Of a stretch of 64,000 nucleotides of DNA, positions 34,095 to 44,047 are shown in pieces (positions within the stretch are counted from its first letter, which is position 1; each line of letters starts with the position of its first letter). The DNA is taken from assembly GCA_964440805.1 (NCBI GenBank), contig CAYTTR010000001.1, positions 124,001-188,000 of the forward strand, in the 5' to 3' direction. The translations under genes and the position numbers were made by a program. The stretch is from CAYTTR01 sp964440805 (GTDB lineage: Bacteria > Acidobacteriota > Aminicenantia > Aminicenantales > Aminicenantaceae). Below the pieces are notes generated by a model that was given only the letters and a program-made list of their open reading frames with translations, was not told the origin of the DNA and ran no database searches.

Positions 34095-35414
34095 ATGAAA
34101 AAAATTGCCTTAATCAGCCTTGGCTGTGCTAAAAACTTAGTAGACAGTGAGGTCATGTTAGGTCACCTGATCCAGGCTGGTTACTCTTTTGTTCCTTCAA
34201 TAAAAAATGCAGAAATCATAATTATAAACACTTGTGGTTTTATCTCATTTGCACGAAAAGAAGCAGAAGATGCTATAAAAAAGGCTTTAAAAATAAAGAA
34301 AAAGAAAGGCAGTATCTGCACACAAATAGTGGTAACGGGCTGTTATGTTCAACGTGACCTTAAGCTGCTTAAGAAAAAGTTTCCTCAAGTGGATGACTGG
34401 ATCGGAGTTAATGATTTCCATAAAATCGTTCAGGTTACTCAAAATCAACCCTTTAAACCTTCGCCTCATACATTCCTCTACGACCACACATCTCCTCGAT
34501 GCCTGACTACTCCAAAAGGATGGGCTTATATTAAGATATCTGAGGGATGTTCCCATCGCTGTTCTTTTTGCAGTATTCCCCTAATAAAAGGACTTTACCG
34601 GTCGAGAAAAATCGAGTCAGTGGTCTCTGAAGCCAGAAGTCTTGCCTTAAAAGGAATACAGGAAATTAATCTCATCTCCCATGATAGTACTAATTATGGC
34701 CAGGACCTTGGTTTAAAGAATGGTCTAAAGCTCCTTCTTGAGGAGCTGGCCCAGATCAGGGAATTGAAATGGATCCGAATCCTATACGGTCATCCCGAAA
34801 AAATTAAAGATGAGCTTTTGGAAAGTATGAGAGAAGAAAAAATCTGTCCCTATCTTGATCTTCCTTTCCAGCATTCACACCCCGAAATAATAAAACTAAT
34901 GAGACGGAAGCTTGATGGAAAACAGGCCTTGGAACTGATTCAAAAAATTAGGGAACAAGTGCCAGGGATTGCTATCCGCACATCCCTTGTAGTAGGTTTT
35001 CCAGGAGAGGGCAGCCGAGAGTTTGATCACTTGATTAAATTTGTTAAGGAAGCCAAGTTCGATCACCTGGGAGCTTTTACTTATTCCCAGGAGAGAGATA
35101 CTCCCTGTTGGAAATGGGGTGATCCTGTTTCTGAAAAGGAAAAACTTGTTCGGCTGAATGAACTTATGCAAGTCCAGTCTGAAATATCATATCAAAGAAA
35201 TATGAAATACAGAAATCAGATTCTGGATGTTTTAATTGAAGAAGTTTTTATTGAAGACCAGCGTTTCCTTGCTGGCCGCAGCCGCTATCAGGCACCGGAA
35301 GTAGATGGGATGGTTCTTGTGGAGAGAAATGATAAAGATTACCTGAATACCATTCAAAAAGTTGAAATAAGCTCCTCGGATATATATGATTTATTCGGAT
35401 ATTTCACGCCATGA
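34095..35414 (+). CDS. rimO: Ribosomal protein S12 methylthiotransferase RimO
   Basis: A 439-residue radical-SAM methylthiotransferase that modifies the conserved aspartate of ribosomal protein S12. The N-terminal UPF0004 domain has three cluster cysteines (LGCAKN, NTCGF, VTGCYVQ); the radical-SAM motif is CSHRCSFCSIP at about residues 152-162, and a C-terminal TRAM domain follows. The LGCAKNLVDSE start and GEGSREFDHLI segment separate RimO from MiaB. First gene of a compact seven-gene operon; it overlaps pgpA by 4 nt. A candidate CTGACT-17-TAGAAT promoter precedes it. Confidence 0.95.
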   Translation: MKKIALISLGCAKNLVDSEVMLGHLIQAGYSFVPSIKNAEIIIINTCGFISFARKEAEDAIKKALKIKKKKGSICTQIVVTGCYVQRDLKLLKKKFPQVDDWIGVNDFHKIVQVTQNQPFKPSPHTFLYDHTSPRCLTTPKGWAYIKISEGCSHRCSFCSIPLIKGLYRSRKIESVVSEARSLALKGIQEINLISHDSTNYGQDLGLKNGLKLLLEELAQIRELKWIRILYGHPEKIKDELLESMREEKICPYLDLPFQHSHPEIIKLMRRKLDGKQALELIQKIREQVPGIAIRTSLVVGFPGEGSREFDHLIKFVKEAKFDHLGAFTYSQERDTPCWKWGDPVSEKEKLVRLNELMQVQSEISYQRNMKYRNQILDVLIEEVFIEDQRFLAGRSRYQAPEVDGMVLVERNDKDYLNTIQKVEISSSDIYDLFGYFTP

Positions 35415-35860
35415 AAACTGTTGCCAAAGTGATTTCCACTTTCTTTGGAATCGGATATTTCCCTCTTGCTCCTGGAACTTTGATTAGCCTCGCCGCAGTT
35501 CTCGTTTACAAGTTTTTTCTATTTCGTCTTTCTCCGGTTTATTTCCTTGTTATGCTGGTGTTCATTTTTTTCATTGGAGTTTGGGCCTCATCCATTGTTT
35601 CCCAGGTTTCCCAAAAGGATGATCCCCGTTTTATTGTCATCGATGAAACCTTAGGGCAGCTATTAATACTTTTCAAATTGAACCCGCAATGGCCTTTGCT
35701 TCTAGCTGCTTTCTTTTTTTTCCGAGTTTTTGATATTATCAAACCTTTCCCCATTAAAAAGGTAGAAAACTTTCCTGCCGGCTGGGGAATCATGCTGGAT
35801 GATTTAGTAGCAGCTCTTTACGGTGGAATTCTGATAAATATATATTTATTGCTGCAATGA
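35411..35860 (+). CDS. pgpA: Phosphatidylglycerophosphatase A
   Basis: A 149-residue integral membrane phosphatase converting phosphatidylglycerol-phosphate to phosphatidylglycerol. It shows FGIGYFPLAPGTLISL at the N-terminus, DPRFIVIDETLGQLL with the conserved acidic pair, FRVFDIIKPFPIKKVE and GWGIMLDDLVAALYGGI. Three or four membrane segments fit the family. It overlaps rimO and cinA by 4 nt each and, with plsY and gpsA, makes this operon a phospholipid-head-group set. Confidence 0.93.
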   Translation: MKTVAKVISTFFGIGYFPLAPGTLISLAAVLVYKFFLFRLSPVYFLVMLVFIFFIGVWASSIVSQVSQKDDPRFIVIDETLGQLLILFKLNPQWPLLLAAFFFFRVFDIIKPFPIKKVENFPAGWGIMLDDLVAALYGGILINIYLLLQ

Positions 35861-37116
35861 AAAACATACCAAAAATAGAAATTCTGGCTGTAGGAACAGA
35901 GTTTCTTTCTTCAACAGGCCGGGAAACAGATTCTTTATTTATCTGCAGTAGATTGGAAGAGTTCGGTCTGCCTGTTTCTTTTAAATCAACTGTCGGAGAC
36001 AATCAGGAGAATCTTATAAGAGCTCTATCCCATGCTGTTTCCAGGGCGGATATACTGATAATCACTGGAGGCCTGGGACCTACCAGGGATGACCTAACCA
36101 TTGAGGCCTGTTCATTTGCTCTTAGGAGAAAACTTTTTTTGAGAGATGATATTCTCCAAAAAATTGAGCAGCGATTTCAAAAGCGTTTGCTTAAAATGCC
36201 TGAAGTTAATAAAAAACAGGCTTTTATTCTGGAAGGAGCAGAAGTGCTGGAAAATCACCAAGGCACAGCTCCAGGACAGTGGCTTGAATACAAAGGAAAA
36301 ATAATAGTTCTTTTGCCCGGGCCTCCTCAGGAACTCAAACCGATGTTCGACTCAAAAGTTTTTCCCCGGTTGAAAAAACTCTTTTCAACTTTTTCTTCTT
36401 TCAAGTTATTCAGGCTTACTGGAATTAGCGAATCCCAGGTTGAAGAAATCATCCAGGATCTGTCCATCCCTGAAAATCTCAATCTGACTACCCTTGCTTC
36501 TCCGGGTCAAATAGAGATACGTATTTCTTCATACTCACAAAATAACTGCCTCGAAAGTCAAAAGCATATCCAACAAGCTAGTCAGTGGTTGAAAACAAGG
36601 CTACAGCACTTTATTTTCACAGAAGAAGAAGAGAATCTTGAAGAAGTAGTAGGCAAGCTTCTGACCCCTAACAAAAAAACTGTGGCTGTAGCTGAATCAT
36701 GTACCGGCGGACTGCTGGGACACAGACTGACTAATGTACCCGGAAGCTCAACCTATTTCCTGGGCGGAGTTGTAGCTTACAGCAATGAGACCAAGATTGA
36801 ACTCCTTAATCTCAATCCCTCTTTAATTGAATCCCTGGGTGCAGTCAGCTCACAAGTGGCTGAGGCTATGGCTATTGAAATCAGGGTCAAATTCAGAGCT
36901 TCCTATGGTTTATCTATTACCGGGATAGCCGGACCAGGAGGAGGAACCAGGCAAAAACCAGTTGGGCTGGTCTATACAGCCCTTGCCGATGAAAATAAGA
37001 CGGAAATCGTGGAAAACCGGTTTAACGGCCAAAGGGAGTCAATAAAGTTTCAATCATCACAGAAAAGCTTAGAGATGCTGTGGAGGAGGCTTAAAAGGGA
37101 AAAAAGCTATGAATAA
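35857..37116 (+). CDS. cinA: CinA-family protein (MoCF domain plus NMN deamidase domain)
   Basis: A 419-residue two-domain protein. The N-terminal part is a molybdopterin-binding/ADP-ribose-pyrophosphatase-like domain (EILAVGTEFLSS, VGDNQENLIRALSHA, ITGGLGPTRDDLT); the C-terminal PncC domain (VAVAESCTGGLLGHRLTNVPGSS, GIAGPGGG) deamidates nicotinamide mononucleotide to NaMN for NAD recycling. It overlaps pgpA by 4 nt and is followed by thpR after 15 nt with CAGGAGG. Function in NAD recovery is well supported for the family; the link to neighbours is only operonic. Confidence 0.93.
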   Translation: MKNIPKIEILAVGTEFLSSTGRETDSLFICSRLEEFGLPVSFKSTVGDNQENLIRALSHAVSRADILIITGGLGPTRDDLTIEACSFALRRKLFLRDDILQKIEQRFQKRLLKMPEVNKKQAFILEGAEVLENHQGTAPGQWLEYKGKIIVLLPGPPQELKPMFDSKVFPRLKKLFSTFSSFKLFRLTGISESQVEEIIQDLSIPENLNLTTLASPGQIEIRISSYSQNNCLESQKHIQQASQWLKTRLQHFIFTEEEENLEEVVGKLLTPNKKTVAVAESCTGGLLGHRLTNVPGSSTYFLGGVVAYSNETKIELLNLNPSLIESLGAVSSQVAEAMAIEIRVKFRASYGLSITGIAGPGGGTRQKPVGLVYTALADENKTEIVENRFNGQRESIKFQSSQKSLEMLWRRLKREKSYE

Positions 37117-37131
37117 TCCTCAGGAGGAATT

Positions 37132-37689
37132 ATGAGGACCTTTATTGCCATCGAACTTGAAAAGAGCTTGAAACAAAATCTCATTGATTTTATCAAGGAA
37201 ATCGACCCGGGGAATAAATCCATCCGTTGGGTTAAACCAGGTGGAATGCATTTAACCCTGAAATTTTTAGGTGAAATAGACCAGGAAAAAACAGAGAAGG
37301 TCAAAGCCAATCTCAGAGAGGTTTTTAAAAACTTTGCTCCGTTTATGATTCGTTTTACTGGGACAGGAACTTTCCCTCACAACAGCCGCCATCCAAGAGT
37401 ACTATGGATGGGAGCAGAAGCACACCCCACAATCTTTAACCTGCAAAATGCAATTGAAGAGGAAATGGCCAAACTTCAATTTAAAAGAGAAAAAAGAAAA
37501 TTTTTTCCTCACCTTACTCTTGGAAGAGTGAAATTTCAAAAAGGAATTGCTCCTGTCCTGGATAAGCTCAATTCCAGGAAAAATCATAATTTCGGTGAAA
37601 TGGAAATTAATAAAATAACTTTATTTCAAAGCAGCCTTAAACCTTCAGGCGCCGAATATTATCCGCTTGAGGAATATAAACTCCAATGA
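37132..37689 (+). CDS. thpR: RNA 2',3'-cyclic phosphodiesterase (ThpR/LigT)
   Basis: A 185-residue 2H phosphoesterase. The two HxTL-type motifs are visible as MHLTLKFLG (about residue 40) and PHLTLGRVK (about residue 127), spaced as in LigT/ThpR. It hydrolyses 2',3'-cyclic phosphates of RNA ends to 2'-phosphates. GGAGG precedes the ATG. It overlaps plsY by 4 nt; cinA-thpR adjacency is common across bacteria. Confidence 0.93.
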   Translation: MRTFIAIELEKSLKQNLIDFIKEIDPGNKSIRWVKPGGMHLTLKFLGEIDQEKTEKVKANLREVFKNFAPFMIRFTGTGTFPHNSRHPRVLWMGAEAHPTIFNLQNAIEEEMAKLQFKREKRKFFPHLTLGRVKFQKGIAPVLDKLNSRKNHNFGEMEINKITLFQSSLKPSGAEYYPLEEYKLQ

Positions 37690-38276
37690 AAATTCTTTTC
37701 GCTGTTGCCAGCTATCTTCTGGGAGCCATTCCTACAGGCTATCTGATTTTCCGGTTGAGCGAGAAAAAAGATATCCGCAGCTTTGGTAGTGGCAGTACAG
37801 GCGCCACCAACATAATGAGAACCAAAGGCTTATTTCATGCCATCCCGGTTCTTGTGGTGGATGTAGGCAAAGGAGTAGCTGCTGCCTGGCTGGCCGCCCG
37901 TCTTTTCAATGATCCTTTGTTTACTTTTACTTGCGGTTTCTTAGCAGTTTTGGGCCACTGCTATCCTGTCTACCTTGGTTTTAAAGGAGGAAAAGGAGTA
38001 GCCACCAGTCTGGGAGTGTTTGCCTATCTTGGCTTTACACCTTTTTTGCTAAGTTTATTCATTTTTTTTCTGGTAGCTGGACTCAGCCGCTATGTTTCTC
38101 TTGCCTCATTATTATCCGTTCTCAGCTACCCCTTTCTGGCTCTAGTTTTGACCGGAAATTCCTGGTTAGCCCTGACAGGAAGTTCGATTTTTATCCTGGT
38201 GGCTCTCAGGCACACCGGCAATATAAAAAGGCTTATCAGCAGAACTGAAAGAAAACTAGGTAAAAAGAAATCATGA
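37686..38276 (+). CDS. plsY: Glycerol-3-phosphate acyltransferase PlsY
   Basis: A 196-residue membrane enzyme transferring acyl from acyl-phosphate to glycerol-3-phosphate, the first step of phosphatidate synthesis. Family motifs are GAIPTGYLIFRL, DIRSFGSGSTGATNIMRTKG, GHCYPVYLGFKGGKGVATSLG and the C-terminal LRHTGNIKRLI. About five membrane segments. It overlaps thpR and gpsA by 4 nt each; gpsA makes the glycerol-3-phosphate that this enzyme uses. Confidence 0.95.
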   Translation: MKILFAVASYLLGAIPTGYLIFRLSEKKDIRSFGSGSTGATNIMRTKGLFHAIPVLVVDVGKGVAAAWLAARLFNDPLFTFTCGFLAVLGHCYPVYLGFKGGKGVATSLGVFAYLGFTPFLLSLFIFFLVAGLSRYVSLASLLSVLSYPFLALVLTGNSWLALTGSSIFILVALRHTGNIKRLISRTERKLGKKKS

Positions 38277-39268
38277 AGATTAGCGTTGTTGGAGGAGGAA
38301 GCTGGGGAAGCGCCTTTGCTTTACACCTTGGACGCATGGGCATACCTAACCGGTTATGGATAAGAGAAAAAGAGGTCTACCAGGAAATCTTTAATTTCAA
38401 AGAAAACAAAACTTTTTTACCCCGGGAAAAATTTCCTCCAGAAGTCATCCCATGTTTGGATATAAAAGAGGCTGTTCAGGATTCTCACATTGTTTTTATA
38501 GCTATTCCCTCCCAGTATTGCCATTTTATCTACCAGCAGATAAAACCTTTTATTGCCTCGAAACAGGTATTGGTTAGCCTGACCAAAGGAATAGAAAACA
38601 AGAGTTTAATGAGGATGACAGAAATTATCCAGGAAATCTTCTCTGTTCGAAAAATGTCAGAGGTAGCAGTCCTCTCCGGACCGAGTTTTGCTGTTGAAGT
38701 AGCCCGCAAGCATCCAACAGCAGTAGTTGTTGCTTCAAAGAGCATGAATTGTGCTCGGAAAATCCAGCATCTTATTTCCAACCAGCACTTCAGGGCTTAC
38801 ACTTCAACCGATATAATTGGAGTGGAAATCGCTGGTGCAGTAAAAAACGTCCTGGCTATCGCAACTGGAATTTCTGATGGAATCGAATTCGGATACAACT
38901 CGCAGGCAGCTCTGATTACCCGTGGATTAGCTGAAATGACCCGCTTAGGAGTAAAATTGGGAGCCAAACCCGCTACTTTTGCTGGATTAGCCGGAGTAGG
39001 AGATCTTGTTTTGACCTGCACTGGAAAGCTTAGCCGCAATCACTCTGTGGGTTATGAAATTGGTCAAGGTAAATCCCTGGAAGAAATTGTTTCCCGAATG
39101 AAAATGGTGGCTGAGGGAATATCCACTACCCTATCTGTCCGCCATTTGGCTCAAAGAGAAAAAGTGGATATGCCTATTTGTGAACAAGTTTTCAATATTC
39201 TCTATAATAAGAAAGATCCAAAACAGGCTCTTCAGGAGTTAATGTCTCGAGCCTTGAAAGAGGAGTAA
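38273..39268 (+). CDS. gpsA: Glycerol-3-phosphate dehydrogenase [NAD(P)+]
   Basis: A 331-residue cytoplasmic enzyme reducing dihydroxyacetone phosphate to sn-glycerol-3-phosphate. The N-terminal nucleotide motif is VVGGGSWGSAFALHL, the catalytic lysine lies in EIAGAVKNVLAIATG, with SGPSFAVEVARKHPTAVVVAS and AGLAGVGDLVLTCTGKLSRN. Translationally coupled to plsY (ATGA). Typical full length. Confidence 0.96.
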   Translation: MKISVVGGGSWGSAFALHLGRMGIPNRLWIREKEVYQEIFNFKENKTFLPREKFPPEVIPCLDIKEAVQDSHIVFIAIPSQYCHFIYQQIKPFIASKQVLVSLTKGIENKSLMRMTEIIQEIFSVRKMSEVAVLSGPSFAVEVARKHPTAVVVASKSMNCARKIQHLISNQHFRAYTSTDIIGVEIAGAVKNVLAIATGISDGIEFGYNSQAALITRGLAEMTRLGVKLGAKPATFAGLAGVGDLVLTCTGKLSRNHSVGYEIGQGKSLEEIVSRMKMVAEGISTTLSVRHLAQREKVDMPICEQVFNILYNKKDPKQALQELMSRALKEE

Positions 39269-39271
39269 ATC

Positions 39272-40045
39272 ATGAGCAGGAAGATAAAATCTTTTATTAT
39301 TCTTGCCTTTTGTCTTCAGTTTGTTGTTTGTGCTTCATCAAACAAAAATATCCAGCAAAAAAGGGAAGAAGATCCCCGTTACCAGTACAACATGGGACTT
39401 TTTTATCTGAATAATGGTAACGCCGATGAAGCTATAAAGTGCTTCCACAAAAGCCTGCAAAAGGAGCCAAGCTCATTTCTAACCCATAATGCAATGGGAT
39501 TAGCCTATCTAATGAAACACGAGCTGGAAAAATCACTTCAGTATTTTAAAAAAACCCTCCAAATTAATCCAAAGTTCTCTGAAGCCCACAATTATCTGGG
39601 GACAGTATACCAGGAAATGGGAATGCTCGATGAAGCAGAAAAAGAATACCGGTTCGCCATAGCTGATCTGGAATACAAATCCAAGGAACTTCCTTATTAC
39701 AACCTGGCCAGGCTGTCCTTGCTTAAAGAAGAAAGAGAGGAAGCCTTAACCTACGTTGACAGAGCTCTCGAATACAACAAGAGCCTGGTCATGGCCTACA
39801 ATCTCAAGGGTATAATTCTTGAGCGGATGGAGAAATTTGAAGAAGCCATCGAATCTTACAAATCAGGTCTCAAATATGCCCCTGATGATATGGATTTACA
39901 GTTTAATCTGGCTGTTGCCCATTTCAAGAACAATGAACAGGATAAAGCTAAAAATATATTCGAAAAACTGGCTTTACAGACTCCAGATCCTGAGATGAAA
40001 GTTAAAATCAACGAATATTTATCTTTAATTAATAGAAAAAACTAA
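39272..40045 (+). CDS. TPR-repeat protein, probable lipoprotein (PilW/PilF-like)
   Basis: A 257-residue protein with a signal sequence and a weak lipobox (QFVVCASS, Cys at about 20), followed by five or six tetratricopeptide repeats, for example YQYNMGLFYLNNGNADEAIKC, HNAMGLAYLMKHELEKSLQYF and AYNLKGIILERMEKFEEAIES. The arrangement resembles PilW/PilF pilotins and general TPR lipoproteins; no pilus genes are present, so the role is open. Only 3 nt separate it from gpsA, and GAGG precedes its ATG. Last gene of the rimO operon, convergent with ahcY 15 nt away. Confidence 0.85.
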   Translation: MSRKIKSFIILAFCLQFVVCASSNKNIQQKREEDPRYQYNMGLFYLNNGNADEAIKCFHKSLQKEPSSFLTHNAMGLAYLMKHELEKSLQYFKKTLQINPKFSEAHNYLGTVYQEMGMLDEAEKEYRFAIADLEYKSKELPYYNLARLSLLKEEREEALTYVDRALEYNKSLVMAYNLKGIILERMEKFEEAIESYKSGLKYAPDDMDLQFNLAVAHFKNNEQDKAKNIFEKLALQTPDPEMKVKINEYLSLINRKN

Positions 40046-40060
40046 GAAAATAATTCTTGT

Positions 40061-41317
40061 TCAGGTGCCTTCTTCCCAACCTTCTAAGTATCTTTTTTGC
40101 TCTAAGGTCAATTGGTCGATCTTGATTCCTAAAGATTTGAGTTTCAACCGGGCAATCTCTTCATCTACATTTTGAGGTACAGAAAAGACATTCTTGCTAA
40201 GGGTTTGGGCTTTATCAACCAGGAATTTTGCGCTCAGGGCCTGGTTGGCAAAACTCATGTCCATTACCATAGCAGGATGGCCCTCGGCCGCTGCCAGGTT
40301 TATCAACCGGCCTTCTCCCAAAAGGTATATTTTGCGGCCATTCTCCATTGTAAACTCATCTACAAAATCTCGAATCCGGCGTTTGTTGACCGACATTTTC
40401 TCGAGAGAAGGAATATCTATTTCCACATTGAAATGTCCGGCATTGGCCACAATGGCACCGTCTTTCATTTTCTTGAAATGCCTGGCATTTAAGACCTTTT
40501 TATCCCCGGTGACAGTGACAAAAATATCTCCTATTCTGGCAGCTTCGGAGAGAGACATAACCTGGAAACCATCCATAACTGCTTCTAAAGCTTTCAGAGG
40601 ATCAACTTCACAGATTATGACCTTAGCTCCTCCTCCTCTGGCTCTCATGGCCACTCCCCGTCCACACCAGCCGTAGCCGACAACAACAAAATTCAATCCC
40701 GCCAGGAGGATGTTTGTTGCCCTGAGAATCCCATCCACAGTACTCTGCCCTGTCCCGTAGCGGTTATCAAACAGATATTTTGTTTTGGCATCATTGACAG
40801 CTATTATTGGATATTGAAGTACCTTTTCTCGGGCCATACTTTTTAATCTGATAACTCCGGTTGTAGTTTCTTCGGTCCCCCCTATGATTCCGGTGAGGAG
40901 TTCAAGTCTCTTGGAATGGATGGTAGATACTAAGTCAGCCCCGTCGTCCATTGTTATCTGGGGTTTCTCATTTAGAGCTTGGTTAATATGACGGTAATAA
41001 GTCTCATTATCTTCACCCTTAACCGCAAAGACAGGAATTTCAAAATATTTAACCAGGGCCGCAGCTACATCATCCTGAGTGCTTAAGGGATTGGAAGCGG
41101 TCAAAGCAACTTGAGCTCCGCCAGCTGACAGCACTTCCATCAGATTAGCTGTCTCGCTTGTAACATGAAGGCAAGCAGATACCTTAACTCCTTTAAGAGG
41201 CTTGGTTTTGGAAAATCTCTCTTTTAGAAGTCTTAAAACAGGCATGAATTTCGAAGCCCACTCGATCCGGAGCTTTCCCTTTTCAGCCAGTGATAAGTCT
41301 TTAACATCGTATTCCAT
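40061..41317 (-). CDS. ahcY: Adenosylhomocysteinase
   Basis: A 418-residue NAD-dependent enzyme splitting S-adenosylhomocysteine into adenosine and homocysteine, removing the product inhibitor of methyltransferases. Visible are the substrate region [17 protein letters not shown], the NAD-binding [15 protein letters not shown] with EVDP, and [13 protein letters not shown]. The length and DGILRATN region fit the shorter bacterial/archaeal form. It follows metK after 35 nt, and AAGGAAA precedes its ATG. Confidence 0.96.
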   Translation of the reverse strand: MEYDVKDLSLAEKGKLRIEWASKFMPVLRLLKERFSKTKPLKGVKVSACLHVTSETANLMEVLSAGGAQVALTASNPLSTQDDVAAALVKYFEIPVFAVKGEDNETYYRHINQALNEKPQITMDDGADLVSTIHSKRLELLTGIIGGTEETTTGVIRLKSMAREKVLQYPIIAVNDAKTKYLFDNRYGTGQSTVDGILRATNILLAGLNFVVVGYGWCGRGVAMRARGGGAKVIICEVDPLKALEAVMDGFQVMSLSEAARIGDIFVTVTGDKKVLNARHFKKMKDGAIVANAGHFNVEIDIPSLEKMSVNKRRIRDFVDEFTMENGRKIYLLGEGRLINLAAAEGHPAMVMDMSFANQALSAKFLVDKAQTLSKNVFSVPQNVDEEIARLKLKSLGIKIDQLTLEQKRYLEGWEEGT

Positions 41318-41352
41318 AGATATTTCCTTTCTCTGTGGGAAAAACAGGTCTC

Positions 41353-42519
41353 TTAGAGACCGGCATCTTTTTTGAGGATTTCAGCCTTATCGGTTTTTTC
41401 CCAGGTGAATTCGTCCTCGTTTCTACCGAAATGGCCGTAACAAGCGGTTTTCTTGTATATAGGCCGGAGCAGGTTCAGGTGTTCTATCATTTTCCTTGGT
41501 TTCAAGAGAAAATGAGCCCTTATAAGCTCCTTAATTTTATCTTCCGGTATTTTAGCGGTTCCAAAAGAATCAACCATAATGGATACTGGATCAGCAATTC
41601 CAATAGCATAGGCGATCTGAACTTCAAGTTTATCAGCCAGCCCAGCAGCCACCACGTTTTTGGCTACATAGCGGGCCATGTATGAACCAGAGCGGTCCAC
41701 CTTGCTGGGATCTTTTCCGGAAAAACAACCACCTCCGTGGCTTCCCACTCCTCCATAAGTGTCCACTATTATTTTTCGGCCGGTTACCCCGGTGTCAGCC
41801 ATGGGCCCTCCTTGTTCAAAACGTCCGGTTCCGTTTATAAAAACCTTGGTTCTCTCATCCAGCATTTCTTGAGAAACAATTTCTTTAATAACCACATCCA
41901 TTATATCTTGTCGCATATCATCAAGGTGAACCGAAGCGTTATGCTGAGCGGCAATAACAATCGCTTCCACTCTCTTGGGAAAATTCCCATTATATTCAAT
42001 GGTTACCTGTGATTTTCCATCGGGACGAAGGTAGTCCAGAATCTTCTCTTTTCTCACCTGACTCAACCGCTTGACCAGCTTGTGAGCCAAAATAATGGGC
42101 AAAGGCATCATCTCTGTAGTTTCCCGGCAAGCATAGCCGAACATTAAACCCTGGTCTCCAGCTCCTTGTTCATGGCCGTTATATTCATCTACTCCCATTG
42201 CAATATCCGGCGACTGCTCATGGATTGAAGAAAGAACACAACAGGTTTGATAATCGAATCCGTATTTTGCCCTGGTATAGCCTATCTGGCGAACTGTTTC
42301 TCTGACGACTTTTTGAAAATCACAGAATCCTTCTGAGGTTATTTCTCCTGCGATAAGGACTAAGCCGGTAGTAGCCAAGGTTTCACAGGCAACTCGGCTA
42401 TTGGGATCTTGTCTTATAAGATCATCAAGGATGGCATCGGATATTTGATCACAAACTTTGTCTGGGTGCCCTTCTGTTACCGATTCAGAGGTAAATAGAT
42501 GGACTCCTTCTTTACTCAT
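41353..42519 (-). CDS. metK: S-adenosylmethionine synthetase
   Basis: A 388-residue enzyme making SAM from methionine and ATP. Signatures: [21 protein letters not shown] at the N-terminus, [12 protein letters not shown] with the methionine-loop, [20 protein letters not shown] and the C-terminal [18 protein letters not shown] start it at the second ATG (42519), which is 6 nt after GGAGG; the ATG at 42525 abuts GGAGG directly. Forms an operon with ahcY. No SAM riboswitch was recognised in the 180 nt upstream. Confidence 0.96.
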   Translation of the reverse strand: MSKEGVHLFTSESVTEGHPDKVCDQISDAILDDLIRQDPNSRVACETLATTGLVLIAGEITSEGFCDFQKVVRETVRQIGYTRAKYGFDYQTCCVLSSIHEQSPDIAMGVDEYNGHEQGAGDQGLMFGYACRETTEMMPLPIILAHKLVKRLSQVRKEKILDYLRPDGKSQVTIEYNGNFPKRVEAIVIAAQHNASVHLDDMRQDIMDVVIKEIVSQEMLDERTKVFINGTGRFEQGGPMADTGVTGRKIIVDTYGGVGSHGGGCFSGKDPSKVDRSGSYMARYVAKNVVAAGLADKLEVQIAYAIGIADPVSIMVDSFGTAKIPEDKIKELIRAHFLLKPRKMIEHLNLLRPIYKKTACYGHFGRNEDEFTWEKTDKAEILKKDAGL

Positions 42520-42700
42520 TATCATCCTCCTTGGATTGTTGGTGTTTTTTCTATAGAGACTTTAATTAACATAATTTCCAATGCTTTTCAATAATATTTC
42601 TCAGGTTTTCCTTTTGTTTTTTTAAGGCAAAAGGGCCTGACCCCTTCATTTTCTGAATTTGAATTCGATTTCACATTTATGCTATTGTTATTTTTATCTT

Positions 42701-44047
42701 ATGAGAAGCAAAAGAAATTCAATTTTAATGATTCTCTTTTTTCTTTTAACTACCTCTTCTTTTCTCTACGGAATACTTCAGGTTGAAGCAAGGAAGGAGC
42801 TGCCCGCAATTCCTATCGAATACCATTCTCTCAAGAATGGACTAAAAGTATTTTTAAATATCGATAACTCTCTCCCTGTGGTTTCGGTAGGTGTAGGCTA
42901 TCAAGTTGGATCGCTTTTTGAAAAGGAAGACAAAGCTGGTCTAACTTATCTCATGGAAAATTTAATGTTTCAGGGCTCAAGAAATGTGGGGCGAATGCAA
43001 CATATTCGATATATTCAGAGAGTGGGAGGAGTTTTAAATGCTCAGACTTCCTTTGACCGGCTCCTTCTTTACCAAACAGTTCCTTCACATCATCTTCCCC
43101 TTGTTTTCTGGCTCGAATCAGACAGAATGAATTCCCTTAATATAAATCCGGCCACTGTCAGAAATTGTATCGATTCAGTTCGTGATGAAATAAAAAGCTT
43201 CATAAATCAGGACCCTTACCTGGAGAGCTTTTCTCTTTTCAATAATCTTCTTTATTCTGATTTTGCCTATGCTCATTTTCTTTATGGAAATGAGAGCAGC
43301 TTGAACAAAATCACTATTGATGATGTTATTGATTTTTACGAAACATTTTTTAATCCAAACAATGCTGTCATCTGTGTGGCTGGCGATATCGAACCCAGGA
43401 AAACTCTTGAACTCATAGAAAAATACTTCGGCTCAATTCCTGCCGGCAAAGAATCCCCGGAAATTCCTTCCCCCCCTTCATTTCCTGAGGAAAAACGAGA
43501 AGGAGTCTATCAGATTTCTAAAATTCCCTCTCCAGCTCTGCATCTTGGTTACAGGGTAGCTCCTGCCTATTCAAATGAAATGTACGCTCTCACCCTTATT
43601 GAATACATACTTTTAAAAGGAAAAAGCTCCCGGTTACAGAAAAGGCTTCTCCAGAAAGAAAGAGTAGCCACTCAATTGCAGGGAGGACTGGAAAAAAAAG
43701 GCAAGGCCGCAGCCTTCAAGCTTTTCGTTAAATCTAATAACCTCATTACCTTAGAACGAAGCAAGAAAGCCATATTTGCTGAAATCGACCGGATCAAGAC
43801 CGAACTTATCTCAGTCAAAGAACTTGAAAAAATAAAAAACCAGTTCCGGAAGGATTACTTGAGCCAATTTTTGGCATCGGAAGATAAAATTCTGTTTCTT
43901 TGTGAAGCCTTTTTCAGCGGCAAAAATCCGGATAACCAAATTGATGAGTACAAAAAATATCTTCAGGTAACTCCATCAGATATTATCGGAATCGCTAACC
44001 GATATTTTGGCAACAATCATGTTCTGCTTGAAATCCAGGTAAAATGA
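42701..44047 (+). CDS. M16-family protein lacking the HxxEH zinc motif (first of pair)
   Basis: A 448-residue secreted protein with the M16 (pitrilysin/PqqL) fold: NGLKVFLNIDNSLPVVSVGVGYQVGS then AGLTYLMENLMFQGS, where the zinc motif HxxEH should be. The sequence is YLMEN (residues 83-87), so both histidines are lost. Downstream pairs such as DRLLLYQTVP and FWLESDRMNSL keep the fold. A membrane signal starts at MRSKRNSILMILFFLLTT. I start at the ATG at 42701; the longer frame begins with a TTG. No ribosome site; TGCTATTGT lies 12 nt before the ATG. It overlaps the next gene by 4 nt. Confidence 0.85.
   Translation: MRSKRNSILMILFFLLTTSSFLYGILQVEARKELPAIPIEYHSLKNGLKVFLNIDNSLPVVSVGVGYQVGSLFEKEDKAGLTYLMENLMFQGSRNVGRMQHIRYIQRVGGVLNAQTSFDRLLLYQTVPSHHLPLVFWLESDRMNSLNINPATVRNCIDSVRDEIKSFINQDPYLESFSLFNNLLYSDFAYAHFLYGNESSLNKITIDDVIDFYETFFNPNNAVICVAGDIEPRKTLELIEKYFGSIPAGKESPEIPSPPSFPEEKREGVYQISKIPSPALHLGYRVAPAYSNEMYALTLIEYILLKGKSSRLQKRLLQKERVATQLQGGLEKKGKAAAFKLFVKSNNLITLERSKKAIFAEIDRIKTELISVKELEKIKNQFRKDYLSQFLASEDKILFLCEAFFSGKNPDNQIDEYKKYLQVTPSDIIGIANRYFGNNHVLLEIQVK

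Noticed and set aside
42520..42700. SAM riboswitch upstream of metK
   Set aside because: No recognisable SAM-I or SAM-II core and no suitable hairpins between the promoter region and metK.
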